Shown here: positions 29,001 through 44,000 of the stretch, one piece after another
How positions within the stretch are numbered: the first letter of the stretch is position 1
How the letters are laid out: every line of letters starts with the position of its first letter
Origin: Cladocopium goreaui
Lineage: Eukaryota > Sar > Dinophyceae > Suessiales > Symbiodiniaceae
Length of the DNA stretch: 64,000 nucleotides
Assembly (NCBI GenBank): GCA_947184155.2
Contig: CAMXCT020000256.1
Location: forward strand, 1-64,000
Direction of reading: 5' to 3'
Notes under the pieces: generated by a model
What the model saw: only the letters and a program-made list of their open reading frames with translations
The model's database searches: none
What the model was told of the DNA's origin: nothing
Translations under genes and position numbers: made by a program

Positions 29001-32000
29001 CCTGCACCTGGCCGGCTGTTGCCACTTTCAAGAGTACAGACAGAATGGCCATGTGTGAATGGTTTACCTACTGACCTACTAAAGATTGTGATTTTCCACT
29101 TTGCAAACTGTCAAATAACCATAGGGCATCTACCCAACTTGATGATAAATCCACCACTCTCTAGAGTTGGTCTTTTCAGATTTTATCCATTTCAATCAGC
29201 ATATGGGGTGATGGGCCCTCCAAGTGACTGTCATATATTCTTTAGATAGTCGGCTCCACCATAGTTGGGAAAGTGATGAGGTATACATGGATTGAAGACA
29301 AGGGACCCCAACATCCGGCAGCTTATCATGATTTTTCTGCCAGAAATCGCATGTTTCGGGTTTACCACATTTTTTTGACAGGCCCGGCCATGATTCTCAC
29401 ATGTTTATCATTGCTTTTTGCAGAGGTTCTGTCACTATGGATGGTGCCGCCCAGTCACAAGCTAATTTATAACCCCAATGAACTACAGAGATATCATGAG
29501 ATATCTACTTTGAGCATCAACAACCAAGGTGGCGTAGTTTTACCAGCTTAGCCATCGTTTGGGGTCCCTTCCTGGAAGCTTCTGAGGTATTTTCATACAT
29601 AATGTACGCCTTTGCCATCGTGGTCACGCTCCCCACTCTGCGAAGCACAATGCGGGAGAAAGCGTCCTTGCCGCTTGGAAAGAAATGGAAGAAGGCTGAC
29701 AGTCAAAGTTGGCCTTGGCCAAAATCATCCCGAGAATTTTTGGGAAAAGTTCGGGTACCATGAACCAGCTCATAGATCAAGCCGGTCCCCGGGAGGCAGG
29801 ATATGTCGGGGACGAGTCTTCCACCAAAATGTGCTTTGATTATCTTTGGTCCTTCAGTTTGGTTTTGAGAAAATGCTGGAGGATAACAAAACTCTTAAAT
29901 CCCTTTGGTGTTAAAGGCCATGCATATTTTACACATGCTTTACAGAGTGTTTTTTTCTGATGCAGTCAATAATTCAATATATCACTCTCGCGTTCATCAA
30001 ACCCGACACCATCAAGAGCAAGGGTGAACTGAGACTCTTTATGTGGCTCTTGTGTTTTTCCTGTTTGCCAAGAAAACGATGAACTAACCATGGCTACCCA
30101 ACTATCCAAGGTACATCCAGCTATGGTGAAATTATACATATGTAGACATATTTAAGTGTGTATGATAATAGTTTGATTTTACATGTATAATATACAAACT
30201 GATAAGTGATATGCATGTAGGTATTGAAGTGTACAAAACATCATGTTTCCTGTATGTATGGTAGAGAAGACAATATTTATGCGTATACTACACACATCAT
30301 AGCATTTGACATACACATACATGTATATGTTGTTTTAATAGTGAAAGTATTTGCTTAGTGTTTGTGTTTATGCAATATGCATCTATAAATGTATCCATGT
30401 AATGCATATATCTAATTTTTGAGTTAGTAGGTATTCACATTCATGGGTTAAATGCCAACATTACATGCAGACATATCTATGTAGCATTAGATATCATTAA
30501 ATACATTCAATTCATTTCACATACCCTCTGGTTACTGCTTATTTAGCATAGCTATGAACAAAGAACCGTTTTTGATAGGTAAAACATCTACAAATGAGCC
30601 ATAGCTTCCAGTTCGTAAGCTGGTAAATTACCGGGGGGGGTACATACACTTCTACATTTATCACATCATATCATATCATATCGTATTGTATCATGTCATA
30701 TCATATCATTTCATATCAGTTCATACCATTTCATTTCAGTTCATATCATTTCATTTCAGTTCATATCATTTCATTTCATAACATTTCATTTCATATCATT
30801 TCATATCTATCATATAAATTCATATCACTTATCATATCATTTATCATCATGTCATATCTCCCAGGATCATTGTCACCCATGGTCCAAGAATTTTCCCCCC
30901 GTATTTTCCGCATGGCTCAAGGACCTGGACGTGCGTGGTGGCTTTCCTTATTGTGGCATTGGAGTTCCTGGTGACTTGGGTTTGGGCGAAAAAAAACACA
31001 GTGGAAAAAAATGGAAGAACCGTTTTTTTTAATGGACTTTCATGGGGAATTAATATGATTTAATGGGATTAGATGGGGAACACTTGTTTTTTTGATTTTA
31101 CCGTGATATCATTTTCATTGATAATAGGGATATGGGTTAATTGGATATTTGGGGATAATACTAAATGGCTTTGGCACCTGCTTTGTCATCAGTTTCCCTA
31201 CTAGAACTGCCATGGGGAAGACATCATTTTCAGACACGCCCCTAGGCAGTAGAAAGGGTGGATGGGGGATGCAATGGGGCATACTGCGGCATACTTCATG
31301 GGATATATTGGGGATGTCGATAGATTTTAGAGTGTTTTTTCGGGTATAGAATCCAAGGAACAATTATGATAGTATGATACGGGTGAATCGAACAATTGGG
31401 AGTTACATCCAAAATACCGCCATTCCAAGAGAGGAAACTGATCATAAACCGATTTCAAAAAGTTCGAGGGATAATACGTTCCAACAATCCATGCAATGAA
31501 AACATGTTCTCAGAGACTGAACTCATGGCCCAAATATGGTGAGGTTTACTCGGGTAGCTTCCAAAAAATTGGATCGATTGATAGATTTGATAGATTTCAG
31601 TGGGATATGACTCAGAGAAACCAATTAGCAGGTTTGCGGAGGAAGCAGGGTTACAGACTGTTTTTGTGGCATATTCGTGATTTGGTCATGGAGGTGACGA
31701 TGTGTTTTGACATTTGAAACCACCTACCCGGCAGCTTGTATTCACTCTTCAAAGAAAGGGTGTCGAAACGACCTCGTCAATGCCAAAAAAGCCCAGATCA
31801 GCCTTATCAAAACATTCTTGCCAGTGACACCATTAAAAAAACAAGCCACGTACCGACATACCGAATACCAAATTATATTTTGGAACAATATCGACTTGCT
31901 GGATCGAATTCCGAGAACTAAAATGCAAGTGAGCTGGCGTTTGATCGACTTTCTTAGTCTACTAGAAAGGAAACCCTAATGGTTCATTTGGCAGACTGAA

Positions 32001-35000
32001 TTGCAGCTGCCATTGTTGTTTGCGTTAGGGAACTTTACTGATGAGGAACTGCACAACTGCCATTCACATGCAAATCCACCCCCAGCCCCGCTTCTAGTTC
32101 GTTCGACCAAATGACCAGTAAGAAGCCAATGCCGGGGGTATCAAACCAACCACATTGGAGATATAGTGGAATATGATGGGAGATATAGAGTAAATTACAG
32201 TAATGGGTATACATGGAATGGCATTTGCTTTTCCAGACATGCGGGATACCCAAATTAACCATTTCAATGGAAAATGTGAGGATTCACCATGAGAATAGTT
32301 GGGGTTCTATCATCAAAATCCGAAGGCAGGTGGCATGTCGTGTTGACAGAAATGAGGGCACATACTCTATACCACCATATATGCTACTTTTTTTGGTCGG
32401 ATATCCAAGACAAACCCTGATATACATTGATATACGGGATAAGATTAGGTTTCCTCATAGTAGCAGCTTGGTACTCACATGAACAGATGTTAGCTTGGTC
32501 ACTGGGTGGCTAATCCTGATGTTTTGAGGTGATCATGTTGGCTTCGTACTGGGTCTTCGGAAATCTGGGTCCTGAGAATATCATCGACGGCCTCAAGCAT
32601 CGACGAGACCAGTGACTTCAGCATGTCTGGTGGGACTTGTCCAGTGGGTGACTTACTAAGTAAACCTTTGGTTTTTGCTCAGCAACTAAGCAAAGATCCT
32701 TGTGCAGGGTATCTACGATTGGCCATGTGGGATAAGATCGTCATACTCCCTGGCAGGAAACATAGCAGACATAGCAAGTGGAACTCCTTCGGGGATGATC
32801 TTTTTAAATGGGACAATCATCTATTGGATTCGTGGATCTACCATGATCTACCTGGAAGATGTTTTCCAACTGACAAGCAGACCGCGGCCCAGCCAAGCTT
32901 CCAAACCAAAATAAAACCAAAGAAGCTCAGTTTTAGTTTCCCAAAAATATCGTTCAATATGTTCAATCATTACTTCCCCCAGTATTAAATACCCACGGTA
33001 GGCTCCCTGATGTGCTATTTTCCTCTATTTTCGGGGGTCCTTTATTGGGGGTATGTTTAAGAATGTTTAAGATTAGAGGGCTGGGAGTACCGAATGTGAC
33101 TTTGCCCTCAGTTGTTGAGCTATGGCAGCTATAAACGGGACTGAGCTATCGACTGCGGCTGTGGGAGTTTAACTGCATAGCTATGAAAAAACACCATTTC
33201 AACAGGTCCAATAGGTACCCTCTGGTTATTTAACATAGCCATGGAAAATGGCCCATTTATAGATGATTTAATTACCTATTAAATATTGTGATTTTCCATG
33301 GCTATGTTAAATAATCAGAGGGTAAGTCAACTATAAATTGGCATTTTCTTGCAGCTATATTGGTGTACTAGAGTCGAGGGTAGAACTGCGGCCCAATTCT
33401 CAACAGTTGCATCGGCGTCACTGGCGCATGCGTGATCCAGCACGCCCCGTTCACCGAAACTTCCCATGCGTTTTCCATTGTGTTCCTTTATTTATATAAA
33501 TATGTTCATTTACATAATCATAATTGTGATATAATGATTAACAACAATTAATTACATTAATATGTGTTCTTGAAATTTCTTAATAATCTTAATGACAATA
33601 ATGATAATAACAATAGTATACAATAGTTCTATAACATTCTATAAGAAGATTCTAGATATACAATCGTGGTAGGGCCAGGCTGCGGGTTCCCACAGGTTTC
33701 CTGGATGGTGGGCCACGGTGAATCCTTGGAACACTGGGACGCCCACTGGCTTCGCAGATGCCTTGGGATGGGGATTCTTGGTGAATCGGTGAGTTTCGAC
33801 CAGGTGTTTACCTGGTGAAAGATGTGGGAAAGCCATGGAAAGCCCACGAATCGAGATGTGCCAGCCGTTAAGAAACAATCATCTACAAATGGTGGGAGAA
33901 CCCACATCTATGCTAGTAAAAACGGGAGGGTAGGTTAGTTTACTCATCAATCTTTTCATCATCAGCCCATGGATAACCATGTTACATGTTACATATTCCA
34001 ATTGTCAGCTGATAAAAATGGTTATAGCTGCAAGAAAAAAACATATCCCAATCAACAACTGTTTATTCCACGTCCATCAATCAAACAATATGTTAATCCC
34101 AATTATGAATGTTGGTCGCACCATTGAAAACAATCTTAAAGAATCCAATCCAAAAGAAATTGCTGATAGTGTAGCAAACACAGCAATAGAGCATGCACAA
34201 TTATCACAATTTACCTTGTGGGATCCTTTTTGGTGGGATTGTAAACCATACCCTCAAAATCATTGGTAGTACCCTCTGGTAAACCAACAGTTTGCTATTG
34301 AAAACGGCCATAGAAATAGTGGATTTCCCCATTAAAAATGGCGATTTTCCATAGATATGTGTACGTTTACCAGAGGGTAATTCGGTGATCATAAGAGAAT
34401 AGTTAGCACGTTTTACATCACCCCGAAACGCACATCATGACCACCTAATATCGCCAATATGCCCCGCACAACAATGGCAAGAAAAATAAATGTTGGGTGG
34501 CATTCTTCTATTGGGTTACCAGGGTTACTACCTGAATACCACTGGCAAACCCGTAGAATCAATAGTAAACCCAAATATTCAACCCAACAGTAACATTCCC
34601 AATCACAAAATGGGGAGTTTGTTAAAATTGGGGATCCCCAAGTTTCCGTGGGTTTCAATACTAAGTCATGGTCATCCATGACTTGGATGATTTGGCGCTA
34701 CCCCCATGACGTAGGAAACCTCCAAATACCCCCCAGTAATAGTACTATAGTAAACCCAATGAAATGTTCAACCCAACAGTAACATACCAATATCATACCA
34801 ATCACTACCAATCACAAAAAATATAACTATAACCCCTGACCGTTCAGGACTCACGCTTCACCTGCTGTGCTCCGATGCCATCTATGTGCCCGTGACGGTG
34901 GTGGCCACTGAAGCCCTGCTGCCTCGGAGCTGGGTCGCCCGCAGATCTGTCAGCGCCATGGTTGAAGTGTCGCACCATTTTTTGGGGCCTGAAAAACATG

Positions 35001-38000
35001 GATCAATCCATATGAATCCACTTTTTTCTTGGAAAACTGGAGAAATTCCAAACTTAAATGATCTGAAAAAATCATGTGAATAATCCATGTGAATAATCCA
35101 TGTTGAACCATGAAAACAGCTATAGTATCCTGAACCCTTTTGTTCCCTCCTGGCCCTTTTGGCGGTTTACCGGTTTCGTGATGGTCACGTCCAAGGCATT
35201 ACGGTGCGCGTCTTCGTGGCGCTGGTGCGACTCATTGTGGCCGCGCAGGTGCAGGACTTCATAAAGATGACAAATCTCACCTCGGCCGCCTGTGTGCCTT
35301 GGAAAAACCCATGGAAAAACCATGGTGGTGAGATAAAAATGTTGGTTTTTCTTGAGAAATGACGAGGTTTGTTGTTGTTCTATTTTGTAATTAAGATTAA
35401 CATGGATTATATCGAATATGCATGGAATATACAGTAGATTTTTTTTGGGTGGCGTGGCAAGATATTGGAAACAGCTTTGCCCTGGCATCGCCATGCATCC
35501 AGGTGACGATGAACAACATCATTCTGCCAGTGCTGTGTTTTTACGTCGTTGGGCCCCATCGTTTGAATGGCACCGGCGTCGGCTTTCGGTTCCAACTGAG
35601 ACGGCTGGTGCATGCGATGATCTTGGCCTTTGGCGTTTTCAGCAGCTGGGTTTTTCTGAGGAAATGATGGGAATGGATTTTTTTTATTATATGACTGGGG
35701 GGAATAAACATCCAGCTATACCAGGGTTTTGACCCATAACCATATATGATGCAAGTTGAAATGGATGCACTACTGCGAACTGGTAGATCAAAAACATTAA
35801 CCAAAAAAAACTTTCTAGCCACTTACAGTATCGCAGCGGATGCAGAATACCATGAAAACTGATTGAACCGGTCAAATCGCAATCTTTGTTTGGTCTTGAG
35901 ACTTTAGAGATCCGTTCACCGTTGATGGTAAAGTCCTTGATAAGATCATCGGCTTCAGGCATTTCACTCTTGGTGCCATGTTTTTTTTCAATCCAAATTG
36001 TGGTTGCCAAATCTTAATTTTGGTAACATCCAACATCTCTGGTGGGAACATCCAAGCCCTTGCTGGTGAAATTCCAATTTCTACGATAGAATCATCACTT
36101 TGAATTGTAAAATCAAATTTTGGGTGGCAAGATCCACAGGGGGTCAGAATCCCTGGACCGAAAGAAGCAGACGGTTTTTGAGATCCTTGAGATCCTTGAG
36201 ATCCTAGCTCCAAATGTTGATTAAATCATCAGCTAGAGGGCTAGCATCCACCTTTCTGGCGCTTGATTGTTTGGGCTGCTTGCTTAGCAACATCTTGACA
36301 TCTTAATTTTGATGGTCAAATTGCAAATGATTTTTCTGTTGCTTAAACCCCAATCTTGGCTGATTAAATCCAAAATCTGGCGGGCAAACAGTTACATGCA
36401 ATCTTGTTGGTTGGAAAAGCGCGATCTTAGCGGGTTAAGTACAATTTTTTACTGGTAAAATTCTCCATTTGTGCAAGTGAAATGCTGTAACTAAATGTAG
36501 CTAACATCCACCAAAACCAAAATTGTCATTTTTACTTGTAAAGAAGTATAGAATCTTTATTTTAATATAGTTATTTTTCATGGTCTAATTGCGAGTTTTG
36601 CTGCTCAAATCACCATCTCTTGTTGGTCAACTGGGCATTTTCCGGGCCGCGAAGGCATGGTCTTCGGCACCATCTCGGCGCTGCGTGACCTGCACGCTGC
36701 AAGCAGCGCGCCGCTCACGGGCAGCTTTCCACGGCCAGGGTGCTCACAGGAGAGGCCATTGAAGTACCCTCTGGTTATGTCAAAATAGCTATGGAAAATG
36801 GCCATTTATAGTCAGTTTTCCCATTAAAAATGGTGATTTTCCATAGTTATGTTAGTTTACCAGAGGGTAATGATGGAAAGTAATTACTGGTTGGTGGTTT
36901 CAAACAATTTCAAACATGTTTTATGTTCCATAATATATGGGATAATCCTTCCCATTGACTAATATTTTTCGAGTAATTGTGATACTTATCTGGTTGGTGG
37001 TTTGGAACATGGCTGGATTATGACTTTCCATATATTGGGAATTTCATCATCCCAACTGACGAAGTCATATTTTCAGAGGGCTTGAAACCACCAACCAGTT
37101 GTGATACTAATAATTGGGTAATCTGGTGATCCACTTTAGGCCATGCTCACAGTAATGAATCTTAGTAAAGTATCTTAATGATGCATATTGCCCATAGTAA
37201 AGCAATAGTAAATCACCCCCCAATTAATTTACTATGGCACGATATTACATAATAATTCTTATGGGTTGTACAAACCATCAACTTATATATACGAGTGGTT
37301 GATTATTGCTTTGCTAACATTACCAATTTGTACATTTAAAAAATATTGTTTTGGCGATATGTTTTGTAATTACAGTCATCATAGTAAATGGTAATCGATC
37401 TTTGATTTATTTTTGGGGAAACATATTGTAGTTTACATTGATTATATAATGAACTTGAAGAAGTTAGTTAGATGTAGCCTTGGAACAAAGCCGATGAATA
37501 TGGAGGGGTACATAACCCAAGTCGCGGGCCAGGAAATCCAGCAGGTTTTACATGTTAAAGAGTCATGTTTTACTGCTAGCTGAAGCATACCATTTTCTAG
37601 CACATTGGAAAGAAATAGTGTGTATGTCTAGTGTGTTGTGTGTTAGTTCTATAGATGGCATGCATACATTTCCAGTATGGACGCAAATTCATTTTCATTT
37701 ATTTCTAGGCATAGTGATTATTCCACATCATACATATTCATCCACATACACGAGGACTAGACCCCTTGCCAGAGTGGTATGGAATCCGTTTCGAATTGCC
37801 GGAGTGGCACTATGGATCCTTTCAGGTTGCCCCTGATTATGACATCCCTCAAGGAGTGCAGAGAGGCCTATTGCGCTTTGCATCTGCGAGAACCACATTG
37901 TGCCAGATGAGAAAAGGTCGTCGCAATGCGCAGTTCCAGGATTTCAGCGCGTGTCCATGAAAAGGAATTATCAGTCCCAAGAACTTTGATGACGATCCAT

Positions 38001-41000
38001 TGTTTATCCGCCAGAATGGTCATGGTCATGTTGAACTTCAAGGCAGAACACAGCGCAAAAAAGCGTCGTGTTTGCATCATCTTTTTGGATCTATGGGTAT
38101 GTCAAGGTCACAAGGTCTCCCGGTATCCCCAAATCCACCGGTTTTTTCGGATGTTTTTCGAATGGGCAATTTTTTTGGTGTCCCCCATTTCTGGAGAAAG
38201 CCATTTTTGTTCAGGGTTTGTGGTCTCAAGAACAAAACGGACTCGCGTTTGGGTCTGGTGCGATTGAATCTACTGTAATAGGAAGGATTCCCACAGACTT
38301 ATCTTATCTACTCTTGATGCTTTGCTCCTCAATCACGTCCGGCCCGAAAGATCTTGATTTTGGATGTGTCACCCTTCCATTTCCTGGTTTGAAGCCGCGA
38401 ATTTGAGGCTTATTTCGTTCCACTCACAAAGGTGCAGCGTAGAAGATAACGGTTCCTATATATGTTCCTATTCAGAATCATTGACATACCAGCCCTATGG
38501 TACATTCCTCAGCCCATCAGCTTCCATGGAGGCGCAGAGCAAGTTGGTGTCTGGTGATATCAAAATCTTGAAGCTACTCGGAGAACTTGCTGGGTGTTTC
38601 ACAGGGATCATCCGAAGATTTTACCACTGCGAGTGACTTTGCACGGTAGTTTTTTGATTTTTTTTCTGAGTGGTTTGTCGCTTTTTCCGAAAGCTCCTGG
38701 TTGGGAAGCCGAATTCTAATTCTTCCCGGGTTTGGAACCTCAAGTTTTGGGTGAAGCAAAAATGGGTGGTTTGGAAAATCATTGTCCGCAAATGGCCATG
38801 TGAGGCCGTTCATTTTCAGACAAACCCAATTGTTTTATTTCAGGGCGAACCAATAAATTATGATTGTTATTTACCGTTATTTACCCAGAGTACCACCCCA
38901 CACACGCTACGTATCAGGGTCCTGCCAAGAGCACTGCGTGACAACCTTCTGGAGGAGGTGGGGGCTTTAGTGGAGGTGATTTGATTTGTTTGATTAGGGG
39001 ATCAACACCTAAGATGCGATACTTGGATCATCATGAAACATCTGCCGGCGATTTGGAGGTGAACAAAACTGAGGATTCTGTTCCCCGTACGGATCCTGTT
39101 TTGACCAAGAACAACTTCCAACGGCTTTGAACCTGTTTGGGATGGCTTGTGAAGCAGCTTGTGAAATCGTATGATTGTCTTTGGTGAAGTCAGAGCAAAA
39201 AAGCCTCTTCCCAGAATTGTTTTTTTTAGTATGTTTCAGGTGACATGTTCCAAAAAAAAACTGTATATTTTTGCGGTAAATCCATGGAATCCCATGGAAT
39301 CCCATGGAATCCCAACCTGGCAAGGACAAATCCCCCGAAGGATTGTGAAAGCCACCAGTGTGCTAAACCCAATGCTGCTCATACACCATACCCTAAAGTT
39401 AGCCCAAAACTCACCACATAAAGGCACGAATAAAGGAATACTGCCAATTGGATACTCAGTGATATAAGCAATTAATCCTATTATTATCATATTATCATAT
39501 TATCATATTATCATATTATCATATTATCACTTATCAATCGATCTGAATAGTCATTCAAACAGCAATGATTTCAAAAACCTACCAAAAACACCCACGGTAA
39601 TTTCCCCGCTGTTCGATGGCTTAAAAGTGAGTAAACCATCTATCATAACATGGCTAATCCCTTGATACCCCGCGTAGCAGGTTAGCAAGTTTACTTCAAT
39701 GATGTATCCAGTTCACCCAACCTGTCATCTTCAAAAGCCGCCAAACGAGTCGGTGCCAGGCTTCGCGGCTTCCCTAATATTGGACTATGACAATCCCCCA
39801 TCAAACATGGCCCTTTCTCCTTGCCCTCTGGTAAACAAACATGGAAAATCACAATTTTCGATAGGTAAATCAATTATAAATGGCAATCTTCAATAGCAAA
39901 CTGTTGGTTTACCAGAGGGTAACAGACATGAAGATCCTGGAGCCAGGTGAGCATGCCTGTGCTGACGAGCCATCCGTTGTTGCACTACCTCTCCCTGACG
40001 GGGTACTCCGAACTGGCAGCATGGCGCGCGCTGGGATGGCGCTACGGAATACCATGGGCACCTCCAAGGGTCGAAACAACATGTCTGGCATAGCTTAGAA
40101 ATAGCTTAGAATATCCCAACAACTCATAGAGATTGCATTTGTTTGTGAACTTGTTTTTTGGGTTTCCCACATGAACATGAACATAAACCATACCCCATTG
40201 AGATCCATGATTTCGCAAGCGAGAAGGGCCCCTTAGTTATAAGTCTGTCCATAACGCGATCTTACCATAGATAGATATCTTCGATTATATCCGCATATAT
40301 CCACCACAAATCAATGTAAGTGATAGAAACATATAGAAAACGCGAAGTTCAAATCAAGTATAATTAACTTATCCATCATGAAATCCATGATGAATCCCCA
40401 GTCTTGGGGTTAAATCCTAGTTGTCCACCCTTCAGAACTGAGGCGCGGCTGTGCCACAAGGCGCGGCATCCAGAATTTGAAGTTCCTATTCATCTGTGGG
40501 ATTCACCCACCATCCCCCAAGTCACCACCATTAATGGATTGGACAATGTATAATGTTGTAACATGTTGTAACCATTCCCCAAATGGTCGAAGGAAGTTTA
40601 GAAGTCAAGAAGGAAGTTTAGAAGTCAAACTTCCGACAATATGGACAGATGAAAAGCAGAGGTGGAGCAGAAGAATAGAGAAGAGAAGGGAAGAAGAGAG
40701 AAGATCAGAGAAGAGAAAGTCTCAGAAGAAAGAAGATCCAAGTGCGCGAAAAGGTAGGAAAGTCGCGAAACACTGTGTTTTTCCAAAGATTTGTGGCTCC
40801 GGAGGGTCGAAAAGTAGGCTCGCTAAAGCGGCGGGTGGCGCGAAGCACATTTCCAAGTCAAAATGCATAAGGCACCACATGCTCGGACCACGTTTGGAAA
40901 TTGATATGTCGAAAAAGTGCACGCCGTTGTGGCGCGAAGCACGTTTCCAAGTCAAAATGCACAAACCACACCAGCTCCGGACCACTTTTGGAATCTGAGA

Positions 41001-44000
41001 TGTCGAAAAAGTGCACGCCGTTGTGGCGCGAAGCACATTTGCAAGTGAAAAAGCTAAAAACACTTCACATGCGGAGCACTTTTGGAAGTTGAGCTGTCTA
41101 AAAAGTGCACGCCGTTGTGGCGCGAAGCACATTTCGAAGTCAAAATGTTAAAAGCACCACAGCTTCGGAGCACTTTTAGAAGTTGAGATGTCGAAAAAGT
41201 GCACGCCATTGTGGCGGGAAGCACATGTCGAAGTCAGAATGTTAAAAACACCAGAAGCACATTCCGAACGGACCACTTTTGAAGGTTCAGATGTCGTTTC
41301 GTGTGGCAGGCGCAAGGGATTGTGCACCTTGTCAAAAGTGAGCAAAACGTGAGGGTTTTGTGGCATTTCAAAAAAACGATGGCAGGTGTGGGACATTTGA
41401 AGAAGATCTGCAAAGATGCATTTTCCGCGGCAGGCGCAGTACAAGAGACATGTTCATCAGAGCTGTTAGAAGGTCCGGGCGCTGATTTCCTCAGAGGGGT
41501 TGCATTTTGGAGCATCAGATCTTCAGTTTTGAGAAGATGATTTTGCGTCACAGGTGCAGCGCTTCGTATGACCTGGCATCACTTTTTCGTGGCAGGCGCA
41601 GTACTTTAGGCAGGTGGAGTGCAAAAATTGCAAAACGCATTGGTACGAGGGCGTCAGTTCTGCACTCAACTTTCTATTTTTGAAGGAAGTCTCGCAGAAT
41701 TGCTTCGTTTTTGACGCTGTCAAGTTCAAAAAATGAAGAAGTCTCGCAGAGTTGTTTCGTTTCTGACGTTGTCAAGTTCAAAAATTGAGGAAGTCTCGCA
41801 GAATTGCTGCATTTTTGATGTTGTCAAGTTCAAAAACTGAGGAAGTCTCGCAGAATAGCTTCGTTTTCAAGCTTGCAGATAGACAGATAGATAGAGAGAC
41901 AAATAATGCAACTGCAACTGCAACTACAACTACAGGTACCACTACACTACACTACACTACTACTACTACTACCACTACTACTACTACCACTACTACTACT
42001 AATACTACGACGACTACTACTACTACTACTACTACTTCTACTACTACTACCACTACCACCACTACTACCACTACTACCACTACTACCACTACTACCGCTG
42101 CTACCACTACTACCACTACTACCGCTACTACCACTACTACCACTACTACCACTACTACCACTACTACCGCTGCTACCGCTGCTACCACTACTACCACTAC
42201 TACCGCTACTACCACTACTAGCACTACTACCAGTACTACCACTACTACCACTACTACCACTACTACCACCACCACAGCTACAACTACGATGACAGCTACA
42301 ACTACAAGTACAGCTACAACTACAATTACAGCTACAACTACACTACATTACACAACACTACACTACACTAATTACATTACACTACGCATTACGCTACAAA
42401 TGCAACTACCACAAATTGCACTACACGACGCTACACTACAACTACAACTACACTCCTTTACACTAGAATACACTAGACTACACTACACTATACCACGCTA
42501 CAGTACACAACACTACAGTACACTACAATACACTATGCTAATTACACCACACCACAACTACAACTGCAACTGCAACTACACTACACTAGTTACACTACAT
42601 TACAACTACAACTTAAAACTACAACTCCACTACACATCTACAACTGCAACTACACCTACAACTGCACTACACCACACTACATCGAGCAGTTGTGGTGAGG
42701 TGACCACTGCAACCATTGCAACCACTCCAAAAAACACAACTCCCACCAGCTTTCGGTCCATCAGTGGATTCGCTCTGCCATCCGTGAGTCACAACAACCA
42801 ACCTCTCCTACAGGTTTCCTATTTTTGAAACTTCCGCCACCGCCTTGTGAAGTACTACTGGTAGGTGTTAATTATATTGGGTTTCCCACATTAAATCTGG
42901 ATCAAAATGACCTCACTGTGACGGCACTGGAATGATGATTAGCAAAGGGGATCATCCCCAAATGGCCTTAGTTCAGCTATTTTTATGTTGATCTATTATC
43001 ATAATTTAGCCAGATAGTATAATAGTAACATAATGGTATAATAATTGGAAAATTGTAAGATATATGTATAAATATATACACATGTGAAAATGATTTTGCC
43101 AATGATGGGAAGTGATATAATGGGAATCTAGTAGCTGCGATATTAATTGTTTAATGAGAAATAATGATTGCATAATATGGTAAAATAGTGACACATCTTA
43201 TATTCCAATAGTGATAATTGGGATAGAATAGGCATCATAATACCCAATCATGGTACCATCCCTCCGACTAACATAGACCCTGGGAAGATGACACGTGCGC
43301 CTTGGCAGACCCCAACTCTTCGGCGGTTCTCAGCGTCTGATGGGGATGGTAACTTCCGCTTGTTTCGGCCCTCCAAGCGAAATATATAGATGTAGGTTTC
43401 CATAGTCATGGGGAAAATCCCCAATAGCTGGATGGTTTATAATGGAAACCCTATTGAAATGATTTAAATAAAGGGACCCCTATTTCGGGACACCTCCAAA
43501 TATATGCTATAGATGAAAATGAACACAGCTAGTTTTCTGAGTGTTGATGGTGATTTTCTTAGAGGAAGAACCAGGGTTTTACCTAGTGATCGAGGACATT
43601 CAACATGCCCACGATGTCATTTTTGTCAAATTTTGGGATGCAGCTTTTGGTTCATGAAAACCGGAGATTTCCAATGGGATTTTCATGGAAAATCTTAAGA
43701 AAGAATAGGCTGAATAGGGATTCCAGCAACACAGATTGGATTTAGCAATGGGATACAATATTGATGCGGTCAACCAGTTGGGTGGTTCAGTGAAGTATGT
43801 AAGTTTGGCCACAAGACGGTCTATGAGAACCCCCCAGCCGGTCCAGCTCTGAACATCAGAGTTGATCCTGGGACGAACCACCAGCGCTGGTTGAATCAGA
43901 CAATTTGATGCTTAAATCTGTTGAACCCCAATGTTTTCTAGGTTTATATTAGTTAGGTCATGTTAAATCAAAATTTTGCCCCAAGTCTTGTAAGATATCA

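Noticed and set aside
30853-30960. Alternative frame [18 protein letters not shown] in the transporter
   Set aside because: The frame with [16 protein letters not shown] joins both neighbours in phase and completes TM8. The other leaves the wrong phase.
37552-37960. Frame reading [20 protein letters not shown]
   Set aside because: It looks protein-like, but no phase-compatible junction with the channel and no family was found.
40477-41132. Frames of 136 to 173 codons on both strands
   Set aside because: They run through the AGAAGAGA tract and the 84-bp minisatellite.
41785-42828. A 347-codon threonine-rich frame
   Set aside because: The frame follows the ACT/ACC trinucleotide array, and the other frames and strand are equally open.
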